A stretch of 39,555 bases of DNA. Source: Sulfurovaceae bacterium. Its GTDB lineage: Bacteria > Campylobacterota > Campylobacteria > Campylobacterales > Sulfurovaceae. The stretch covers positions 1 through 39,555 of the forward strand of contig JADGER010000003.1 of NCBI GenBank assembly GCA_016744315.1, read 5' to 3'. Below are positions 1 to 9,000 of the stretch, one piece after another. The notes under the pieces were generated by a model that did no database searches, was not told the DNA's origin, and saw only the letters and a list, made by a program, of their open reading frames with translations. The position numbers and the translations under genes were made by a program. Numbering within the stretch: position 1 is the first letter of the stretch; each line of letters begins with the position of its first letter.

Positions 1-1
1 T

Positions 2-47
2 CTAATGCTTCTTTTTCTTCTTCTGTTAATGCTTCTACTTTTCTCAT
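2..47 (-). CDS. Partial unidentified gene, N-terminus only (left edge)
   Basis: An ATG on the minus strand at 47 opens a frame reading MRKVEALTEEEKEAL and running off the left edge. The charged helical start resembles the N-termini of some IS630-type transposases or small helical DNA-binding proteins, but 15 residues cannot decide. It is divergent from the relaxase with about 40 nt between starts. That is short for a normal oriT/mobC arrangement, so an insertion-sequence end lying against the relaxase start is possible. Too short for the ORF track. Confidence 0.35.
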   Translation of the reverse strand, partial: MRKVEALTEEEKEAL

Positions 48-85
48 GATGTTATTTTAGCATACCTTTATGAAATTGGTTTTGA

Positions 86-2050
86 GTGGGTACTTATATT
101 CTTCAAGGTGGTAATAGAAAAAATACCTCTCTTATCCTAGGTAACACGATTTTAGGTGATACTATCTGCAAGAACCTTGAGTATAAAAGTGGTAATACCA
201 TTAATTTTGTCATCTCCTTTTCAAAAGAGGATAATGTAGAACAGATTCAAGGTAGAGAAATAGCTAAGGAGTTCATGCAAGAGTTTATGAATGGATTTTC
301 TGAAGATGAATATCATATTGATATGGTAGAACATAACGATACAGATAATTTACATTACCATATTCGTATCCCTAAAGTAAATTTATTTACAGCTACACAA
401 CTCAAACTATATTGGCACAAGACAGATTTAAATTATAAAAAAGCCGTAATCGATGTCATTTCAAATAAATATAATTTATGTACTGGACTAGATAAGAAAG
501 CAGCTATGCCTAATACCACTGCAAAGCAAGAGCGTATTGATATATGGCGAGATACATTTCATCAACAGCCTTTTGACTTATCCAAAAAAATAGGTCGAGC
601 AGAGGCAGAAGATCAAATAACAAAATACTTTTCTGATGCTATTGAGTCAGGAGTGATAAAGAGTTTGAAAAATATTAAGAGAGAACTCTCCTCTCTAGGC
701 TTCAATGTATGTAATGAGGGCTTTGATAGGGGTAAGGACTTTCATTACCTCACGATAGAAGATGAAAATGGGAAAATAAGACTTAAAGGAGATCTTTATG
801 GCAAAGAGTTTTACAAATATGGTAGAAAAGATAGAAGAGAGACAATTAGCTCTAATAAAAGCTTTGGAGCGAGAAGCCAAAGCAATAGACCAAGCGGAGA
901 CGAAGCTAGGGATACGCTATCAAAAGAGCGTGGAAAACGCTTACAATTTATCTCTACTCAATATAAAAGAGCTAGAGAAAATGCTAAAAAACGATTTAAA
1001 GCAGACACAAACAGCTATGCAGAGTACTTTGATGGAAGAGAACCAGAAGAGATCAAAGATATTATCAGTAGAACTAGACAAAATAATAATACAACAGAAT
1101 TACCTAGAAGAGATAAATATCAAAGTAAAAAACCAAAGCAACAAATCATACGAAATAGTTTTAAAAAATTTAATAAATATCCAAGAGAAAGCAGAAGAGA
1201 CTCAGACCTTTATAAGCAAATTAGCCAAGCAAGAGAAAAGGGGTATAAACACTTTAAATATACTGCTCCTAGGTATTGGTATAGCCTTAGGCGTATTATT
1301 GGCTTATATCCCAACCTCGAAACGAATAGAGCTAAAAAAAGGGGAAATTATATTAGATATAAACGAAAGCCAACTCCATTTTTACAAAGAACAACAAAAA
1401 TATTATTATTGGCTCACGAAAGAAGAAGCATTCAAAATGAAATTAAGCACAGAACAGAAAAAAAAGGAAAACTAGATGACAGAATTAGAAGAGAAATTAA
1501 ATATGACTATGCAAATACAGCAGCAAACATACAACAAAGAGTTAGAGAAAATAGGGAACTTTTATATCCAAGAGATGTCACAACAAAGCAAGATTTATCA
1601 ATCGAACTTAAATCTTTACAAAAAGAATATAGCAGAAGCAAAGAATGTGATAGACAAACAGCAACAAACATTGCAACAATACGAGGAAATATCACAAAAT
1701 TGGCAAATAAGCATCAACAGGACACAATTAAAAGAATTGGAGAGCATGGCAAAGAAGAGGCAAGAATCTTTGAAGAGAGAATTAAACAATTTAGCGGAGG
1801 AGCTAAAGAAATTAAAAGATCAGGAGAAGAATATAGAAAATACAGAAATAATAAGATTGGAGAAATTACTAACATCGTTAAGCGAGGAGATGATCAAGTT
1901 CAAAGCACAGGTAGTAAGCTCACTCAATACATTCGTGGATACTTTCAACAATGTATTGGAAAAATTGGAGAGATGAATTTAGTTCAATTTAAACAAAAAA
2001 GTACTCAAAAAAAGGAAAAAAGAATAAAGAAATCATTAAAACCTCCCTAG
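86..2050 (+). CDS. MOBP-type relaxase (mobilization nuclease), N-terminus possibly disrupted
   Basis: Relaxase/mobilization nuclease family (PF03432-like). It would nick oriT and pilot plasmid DNA through a conjugation channel supplied by another element. Residues 1-245 carry the catalytic part: a probable motif I tyrosine in TYILQGGN at residue 3-4, and the metal-binding histidine motif in NLHYHIRIPKVN near residue 90. The remaining ~400 residues are highly charged and low complexity (many KR/E stretches), as expected where the DNA also encodes two other proteins in a second frame. The only in-frame start is GTG at 86, directly after a TGA, with no clear ribosome-binding site. Family members usually have about 15-20 residues before the motif I tyrosine. 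An ATG at 70 in another frame (MKLVLSG) could be the lost N-terminus after a one-base shift. Function as relaxase is well supported; activity is uncertain. Confidence 0.8.
   Translation: MGTYILQGGNRKNTSLILGNTILGDTICKNLEYKSGNTINFVISFSKEDNVEQIQGREIAKEFMQEFMNGFSEDEYHIDMVEHNDTDNLHYHIRIPKVNLFTATQLKLYWHKTDLNYKKAVIDVISNKYNLCTGLDKKAAMPNTTAKQERIDIWRDTFHQQPFDLSKKIGRAEAEDQITKYFSDAIESGVIKSLKNIKRELSSLGFNVCNEGFDRGKDFHYLTIEDENGKIRLKGDLYGKEFYKYGRKDRRETISSNKSFGARSQSNRPSGDEARDTLSKERGKRLQFISTQYKRARENAKKRFKADTNSYAEYFDGREPEEIKDIISRTRQNNNTTELPRRDKYQSKKPKQQIIRNSFKKFNKYPRESRRDSDLYKQISQAREKGYKHFKYTAPRYWYSLRRIIGLYPNLETNRAKKRGNYIRYKRKPTPFLQRTTKILLLAHERRSIQNEIKHRTEKKGKLDDRIRREIKYDYANTAANIQQRVRENRELLYPRDVTTKQDLSIELKSLQKEYSRSKECDRQTATNIATIRGNITKLANKHQQDTIKRIGEHGKEEARIFEERIKQFSGGAKEIKRSGEEYRKYRNNKIGEITNIVKRGDDQVQSTGSKLTQYIRGYFQQCIGKIGEMNLVQFKQKSTQKKEKRIKKSLKPP
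798..1475 (+). CDS. MbeB-like mobilization protein nested within the relaxase gene
   Basis: This 225-aa frame lies wholly inside the relaxase gene in a different reading frame. It has its own strong ribosome-binding site (AAAGGAG about 7 nt before the ATG). Residues 1-150 are predicted coiled coil rich in E, K, Q and L. A hydrophobic segment, NTLNILLLGIGIALGVLLAY, follows near residues 151-170, and then a short charged tail. In ColE1-type plasmids mbeB sits inside mbeA in the same way and encodes a membrane-associated accessory protein of the relaxosome. The nested position, coiled coil and membrane segment support this role. Assignment is by architecture, since the sequence itself is divergent. 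The next nested gene starts immediately after its stop (TAG then ATG). Confidence 0.7.
   Translation: MAKSFTNMVEKIEERQLALIKALEREAKAIDQAETKLGIRYQKSVENAYNLSLLNIKELEKMLKNDLKQTQTAMQSTLMEENQKRSKILSVELDKIIIQQNYLEEINIKVKNQSNKSYEIVLKNLINIQEKAEETQTFISKLAKQEKRGINTLNILLLGIGIALGVLLAYIPTSKRIELKKGEIILDINESQLHFYKEQQKYYYWLTKEEAFKMKLSTEQKKKEN
1476..1976 (+). CDS. MbeD-like coiled-coil mobilization protein nested within the relaxase gene
   Basis: A 166-aa frame, also inside the relaxase gene and in the same alternative frame as the MbeB-like gene, starting at the base after that gene's stop. AAGGA lies just upstream of the ATG, and translational coupling is likely. Almost the whole protein is predicted coiled coil (repeated E, K, Q, L and I, for example LKRELNNLAEELKKLKDQEK) with no membrane segment. 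In ColE1, mbeD is the second gene nested in mbeA and encodes a small helical mobilization/entry-exclusion protein. This protein is longer than ColE1 MbeD, so the name rests on position and architecture. Confidence 0.6.
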   Translation: MTELEEKLNMTMQIQQQTYNKELEKIGNFYIQEMSQQSKIYQSNLNLYKKNIAEAKNVIDKQQQTLQQYEEISQNWQISINRTQLKELESMAKKRQESLKRELNNLAEELKKLKDQEKNIENTEIIRLEKLLTSLSEEMIKFKAQVVSSLNTFVDTFNNVLEKLER

Positions 2051-2132
2051 TCTTTGTTCTTTACTTACTATTAAAAGTCTAGTCAAATTAAATAGAATAA
2101 TTTGCTCTTCTATGATGCTTTTATATTCTATT

Positions 2133-2897
2133 TTAAAGCTCTTTAATTGAAATTATTCCTTGTTTAGCTAAATTATAAAGAGCTTCCCACATCTCTGAAC
2201 TTCTTTTTGCATTAAAATCATTTGAACTTTTTTTATCATAGATTTTCCCATCAGGTGCGATTGACAATATCATATCGTTTAATGTGTTTTTATCTTTCCC
2301 CTTATAGAGGTCAACATTTACACAATTAGCTCTTAAATAAGAGATAAAGGCTTTTTGGCTTGATAAATAGTCATTAGAACCTTTATTATTATCTTTTACC
2401 GTAATCAATAGTCTATCTACTTTTCGACCTATTTTTTGTTCTTTATATACTATTTGAATATCTGTTTTATCTTTTAATTGTTTAACTGCTTTGTCTATAA
2501 TCCTAGTTTTTATATGGCTTGAATATTGATAACTATTAGGTATCTCAAAAAGCTCTCTCAATTTATCAACCTTAATATCAAAAGTTACTGATGTAACGCT
2601 ATCTCTATATCGTGTACCCTCGCTATAGTGGTCTTTACATAGCTCATATAGTCGTATGATAAAAGCACTTCGTAATGGTAGTATATTTGTAATATTATAT
2701 TTTAAAAAGTTATTACCCAATTCCAACAAGTAAGGCTTTAGTTCTGGAGCTATCTTTAAAGGTAACCATTCAGCACACCAAGAAAAACCACAACGAAGTC
2801 CAGAAAACACCAAGAACAGTGAGTATAAAAGCATTTTTAGATATAGTAAAGTAACTGTTTTTAAGAAGAAAATAATCTGCTTAAAATAGAAAACCAC
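2133..2897 (-). pseudogene. Rep_3-type plasmid replication initiator, apparently N-terminally truncated
   Basis: From about residue 45 the protein matches RepB/Rep_3 (PF01051) initiators: APELKPYLLEL, then NILPLRSAFIIRLYEL, then a second winged-helix part with VDKLRELFEIP. These proteins bind iterons and start plasmid replication. Full-length members have roughly 100 or more residues before the APELKPY region. Here the first ~43 residues are a hydrophobic run (MVFYFKQIIFFLK...) unlike the family. The change falls at 2761-2775, a sequence repeated in inverted orientation at 3021-3035 next to the NRPS stop. I read this as loss of the first winged-helix domain in a rearrangement. A functional shortened initiator or an internal start cannot be excluded. 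Confidence 0.65.
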
Positions 2898-3035
2898 TTA
2901 CTCAAATAAGAGATTAAAAAACTAAAAGGCAACCATTCATCTTTAGGTGAAAAATAAATAATAAACTGAAAAGTTTATTATTTAAGCTAAAATACTCCTA
3001 TTATAGATTTTTTGAAGCGATGCTGAATGGTTACC
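2761..3035. repeat. 275-bp segment bounded by perfect 15-bp inverted repeats
   Basis: GGTAACCATTCAGCA at 2761-2775 recurs as its exact reverse complement at 3021-3035. A third, imperfect copy (GGCAACCATTCAT) lies at 2928-2940. The left repeat marks where homology of the rep protein stops; the right repeat is 9 nt from the end of the NRPS2 gene. The segment could be a small non-autonomous element, the relic of an insertion sequence, or displaced rep iterons. I do not recognise the end sequence and saw no flanking target duplication. Confidence 0.5.
2955..2984. terminator. Perfect 13-bp hairpin downstream of the NRPS operon
   Basis: TAAATAATAAACT / AGTTTATTATTTA with a 4-nt GAAA loop lies about 60-90 nt beyond the NRPS2 stop. 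The stem is very AT-rich. Read on the minus strand it is followed by TTTTT, so it may end the NRPS transcript; it may instead be a rep control site. Confidence 0.4.
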
Positions 3036-3043
3036 TTAATCTT

Positions 3044-6000
3044 TTAATCATTTTCACAGACCAATACCTTACTTAAACACTTTTTTATCAGTTCAGAATT
3101 CTGTGTAATATATCCATCTTTGACCATATCTTCATGATTACCAAACCCTTCATACACTATATAACTCTGAGAGGTATTGCTTTCCCATGATTGAGAGTAC
3201 TTCTCCATAGTCTCTTTATGTGGGATACCTGCTTTAATTAACGCTATATCCATATCAATCACGCCTTTATTAATCGTAGCATTAGCCATATCAATGAAAG
3301 CATTCATTTTACCATTATCCAACTCTAATCCATCCTCTTTTAACATCTCGAACATGTCTTCTCTCTCTCTTTCACCAAAGCTATTGAGTTCAGTGGTTTT
3401 CCAAGAGTCCAGTAAAATTAATTTTTTGGGTTTTTTAAGATTCTGTTTCTCTAAAGCTTTAATGACTTCAAATCCTAATTGTCCTCCACTAGAATAACCA
3501 AAGAAGCTAAATTCATCTTCTAAAGTATTTAGTAGTTTACAGTATTGCTCTATTCGATTTTTTGCTTCTAAGAATTCAAAGGCATAGATTTTATATTCAC
3601 TTAATTCTTGAGTTAATTTATGCATAAATATATCATCTACAGAATGGAACATGGTTGGGAATACCATAATCACATCTTTTTTATCTTCATTATAGAGTTT
3701 ATAAGGTAGAGAATCTTTCTTTTTTTCTTTCTTATTCCCTATAGTGTTTATAACTATTACCAACTCTTGAATACTTGATTTTTTAAATATCTCTGCTAGA
3801 CTTATCTCTTGGTTAAAATGTTTATTGATATTAGAGATGACTTTAATAGCAGATAAACTATGTCCACCTACTTCAAAGAAGTTATCATCCATACTCACTT
3901 TGTCTACTTTTAGGACTTCACAGAAGATACTTTCTAATTTCTTTTCTGTTTCATTAGAAGCTTCAATATAGACTTTATGATTATCTGCTTCATTTACACT
4001 TGGTAAGGCTTTCTTATCTATCTTTCCATTTGGGGTGAGTGGTAAGCTTTCTAGTTCGATGAAGTAGCTTGGTATCATGTAGCTTGGTAATTTACTTTTT
4101 AGGTGAGCTTTTAGTGCTTCGATGATGTTTTTAGAATCATCATTGCTTAAATCAGTACCTTCTACCACATACGCTATCAACTGTTGTTCTTTAGCTAGAA
4201 CTACTGCTTCTTTGATGCCTTTAAAGCTTAAAATAGAGTTTTCTATCTCTCCTAACTCTATTCTAAATCCTCTTATTTTTACTTGGTCATCTACTCGTCC
4301 TAAGTATTCTATATTTCCATCTTCTTGATATTTAGCAATATCACCTGTTTTATAGATTCGTCCTAATGTTGGATGGTTGATAAAGACTTTGTTGGTCAGT
4401 TCGGGTTGGTTTAAATAGCCTCTTGCTAATCCATCTCCTGCTATGTAGAGTTCTCCTATTGCTCCTAATGGTAGTTGCGTTTGGGTTTGGGTTAGGATGT
4501 ATGCCATTTCATTACATAAAGGTTTTCCAATATTAAGTTCACCCATATCTACTCTTTTAACGGTTGACCATACCGTAGCTTCTGTAGGTCCATACACATT
4601 ATAGAGTTCACAGTCTAATGTTTGTAATTTACTTAATACCTCTTTATTTAACTTCTCTCCACCTATTAAGAGTTTATTCACTCTCTTTAAAGCTTGTGGA
4701 TTTAAATCCATTAAAGCGTTATAGCGTGTAGGAGTTGTCTGTATAATGTCAATAGGATTATTTTCTATCTCTTTAATATTTTCTTCAAGATTATTAGAAG
4801 AAGCGATGATAACTGTTAGGTTAGTAAGTAGAGAAGAAATTAATTCTAATACAGAAATATCAAAGGCTATCGTTGTGATTGCATAGATAGTTTCTCTCTC
4901 TTTAATATTAAACTTCTCTTTCATGTTAGCTGTAAAGGATGTAACATTCTTTTGTGTTAACATCACCCCTTTAGGCTTACCAGTAGACCCAGAAGTATAA
5001 ATAACATAGGCTAAGTTTGAAGCACTGTTAATGATACTTAGGTTCTTAGTCGGGAAAGTATTCTCTCTTCCAAATGATTCAATATCAATAATATTAAGAT
5101 TTAAAGTATTTAAATTACTTATTGCTTTAGCATAATTAGTAGTATCACAAAGCACTAAAGTAGCTTTAGAATCTTCCAACATATAAGCAATTCTATCCTC
5201 AGGATACTCAGGGTCAATCGGAAGATAAGCTCCACCTGATTTAAGAACACCAAGAATAGCAATAATCATCCATTCACTTCTATCAAGCAATATAGGTACT
5301 AAGGTATCAGCTTCTATGTTCTGTGTGTCTCTTAAATAGTGTCCGAGTTGATTGGCTTTTTGGTTCAGTTCTTTATAAGTGAGTTCTCTCTCTTCATAGA
5401 CCACGGCAATATTGTTAGGTGTTTTCTTGACCTGTTCCTCAAAGAGTTCAATAATTGTCTTATCTTTTGGATACTCTTTTTGTGTTTGGTTAAGGCTTTC
5501 TAGTAAGGTTTGTTCTTTGTTTGAAATGATGTTGAGTTCATTCAGTATCGTTGTGTTGCTAATGTTCTCTACAAGTGTCTCTAAGTTCAAAAAGAGTCGC
5601 TCTATAGTTGAAGCATTAAAGAGTGCTGTGTTGTACTCTATGTTTAATACTATCTCTTCTTCTATCTCCATATAGTTAAAGGTCATATCAAACTTAGCAC
5701 TTTTGGTATCAATGACCTGTAATTCAGTTTGGTTATTTGAGAAATTGAGTTCGCTCTGTTCATTGTTCTGTAAAACAATCATCATGTTGAAAAGAGGATT
5801 CTGACTTAAGTCTCGTTCCAAGTCCAGTTCATCTACCAACTTATCAAAAGGATAGCTTTGATGTTCAAAGGCTTCTAATGTCTTTTCTGTAATGGTTGAT
5901 AGATTCTCTTCAAAGCTCTTTGTGTTATCAAGCTTAGTTCTTAGTGCCAAGGTATTGACATAGAGTCCTATTTGGTCAAAGAGTTGTTCATGTCCTCTAT

Positions 6001-9000
6001 TGGCTATTGGGGTTCCTAAGAGTATATCTTCTTGATTGCCGTATTTAGACAAAAGGATATTCGTAATAGTTAAGATTACGGTAAAGAGGGTACTATTTTT
6101 AGTGTAGCTCTTTAGTTTTCTACTCTGTTCTGTATTTAGTTTAAAGTTGAGATGGCTTCCTTCAAATGTTTGGCTACTTGGTCTACTATGGTCTAATGGG
6201 AATTCTAGGGTTTGATGTCCTTTAAGAGCTTTATGCCAATAGCTTTGGTGTTTCTCTAAATAAGCTTCATCTTTTAAGAGAGCGTTTTGCCAAGCTGTGT
6301 ACTCTTTATAGTGAATGGTTAATGGTTTTAGATTGGGTTCCTCTTTATTATCTAAAGCTGTATAGAGTTCTGATAGCTCTTTAACGATAATGGCGATTGA
6401 CCATCCATCAGAAACAATGTGGTGCATATTCACAAAGAGGATATTTCCATTAATAACTTTTAAACTTAGTAACGCATCTTTTTCTAAATCAAAGATGGCT
6501 GTAGCACTTTTAAGTAAGTAATCATTTACTTCATCTTCTTTAAGTTCTAGTACTTCTATAATATCTTCATTTACTTCTTTACTTATAACCTGTCTTACTT
6601 CCCCTGCACGCTCTTTAAAGTTGGTTCTGAGTATCTCATGTCGATTAATCAATCTTGTAACACTCTCTTGGAGTACTTCCATATTAATATTTTCTTTAAA
6701 GCGTAAAGCTTCTGGCATGTTATAGACATTGCTTCCATCTTGCATTTTATCCAGTACCCAAAGTCTTCTTTGGGCATTGGATACCTCATAACTCTCTTGT
6801 GGTTCTAATGGTAGAATCGCGATATGCTCTACTTTGGTTTTAGAGGCTATTAGTTTGGCTAACCCTTGAATGGAGTTATAGATGAACAGTTCTTTTAGTT
6901 TTATCTCTACTGAGAATGCTTTGGATACTTTAGCAATGGTAGTGATGGCTGTTAAACTATGTCCACCTACTTCAAAGAAGTTATCATCCATACTCACTTT
7001 GTCTACTTTTAGGACTTCACAAAAGATACTTTCTAATTTCTTTTCTGTTTCATTAGAAGCTTCAATATAGACTTTATGATTATCTGCTTCATTTACACTT
7101 GGTAAGGCTTTCTTATCTATCTTTCCATTTGGAGTGAGTGGTAAGCTTTCTAGTTCGATGAAGTAGCTTGGTATCATGTAGCTTGGTAATTTACTTTTTA
7201 GGTGAGCTTTTAGTTCTTCGATACTCTCTTTAGTCTCTTCTACCACATACGCTATCAACTGTTGCTCTTTGGCTAGAACTACTGCTTCTTTGATTCCTTT
7301 AAAGCTTAGGATAGAGTTTTCTATCTCTCCTAACTCTATTCTGAATCCTCTTATTTTTACTTGGTCATCTACTCGTCCTAAGTATTCTATATTTCCATCT
7401 TCTTGGTATTTAGCAATATCTCCTGTTTTATAGATTCTTCCTAGGGTTGGATGGTTGATGAAGACCTTTTTGGTTAACTCTGGTTTGTTTAGGTAGCCTC
7501 TTGCTAAGCCATCTCCTGCTATGTAGAGTTCTCCTATTGCTCCTAAGGGTAGTTGGTTTTGAGTTTGGTCTAGGATGTAGAGTTTGGTGTTCGCTATTGG
7601 TTTTCCTATTGGGATGCTTTTATAGGTTTTAGTCTTATCACAATAAAAAGAACTCACATCAATAGAAGCTTCTGTTGGTCCATAGAGATTATGTAATTTT
7701 AGATTATTATCTTCTAATATATCATAAAAACTATTTATCGTATCCAAAGGTAAAGCTTCTCCACTACAGACAATATTTCTTAATGAATTACAATTACTAA
7801 GTTCTTTATTGTAAAGCATGGTAGACAACATAGAAGGTACAAAGTGCATAAAGCTAATCGACTCTTTTTTAATAAGTTCTATTAAGTACTCATTATCTTT
7901 ATGTCCATTAGGTTTAGCAAATACCAACTTGGTACCATATATCATTGGTAAAAGTAGTTCCCATACTGATACATCAAAGGAGAATGGTGTCTTTTGTAAA
8001 ATAGTATCATTACTATCAAGGTTATACTCTTTTTTCATCCATGTTATACGGTTTACTACTCCAGCATGTTCAACCATAACCCCCTTAGGCTTACCAGTAC
8101 TCCCCGAAGTATAAATAACATAGGCTAAGTTTGAAGCACTATTAATAGAGTCTAGATTAGTACTTAAAGCATTGTTCTCTTTTTCAAAAGTTTCAATATC
8201 AATAATATTAAGAGTTAAGGCATTTAAATTACTTATTGCTTTACCATAATTAGTAGTATCACAAAGCACTAAAGTAGCTTTAGAATCTTCCAACATATAA
8301 GTAATTCTATCTTCAGGATACTCAGGGTCAATCGGAAGATAAGCTCCACCTGATTTAAGTACTCCAAGAATAGCAATTATCATCCATTCACTTCTATCAA
8401 CCATAATAGGCATTAAAGTATCAGCTTGAATGTTTTGGGTTTCTCTTAAATAGTGACCTAGCTGATTAGCTTTTTGGTTCAACTCTTCATAAGTCAATTC
8501 TCTGTTTTCATAAACCACAGCGATATTATTAGGAGTCTTCTTGACCTGTTCCTCAAAGAGTTCAATAATCGTTTTATTTTTTGGATAATCGTTTTGCGTT
8601 TGGTTAAAGCTTTGAAGTAAATTTTGCTCTTCGTTTGAAATAATGTTGAGTTCACTCACATTGTTCTGGGGTAAAGTAATAAACGCATCAATTACTTGTG
8701 CAAAAGAGTTTTTAATATTATTTAAAGTCGCTTTACTATAAAGCAGTTCATTGTAGTGGAACTCAATATTAATCGTCTCTAAAGCATGAATCATAATCAA
8801 GAAGTCATAATTGGTTTGAGAGAAGTTTCTAATATTTCCTAGTTCAAACCCTAAAGTATCATCTTCATCTGTTGAGATAGGATAGTTCTCAAATACCATC
8901 AACTGTTTAATCAGATTGTTTTTAAGAGGGGTTAAATTCTGTATCTCAGCTAAAGAATAATGATGATGGTCTTTGGCTACAATAGCACTCTTCATAACCT

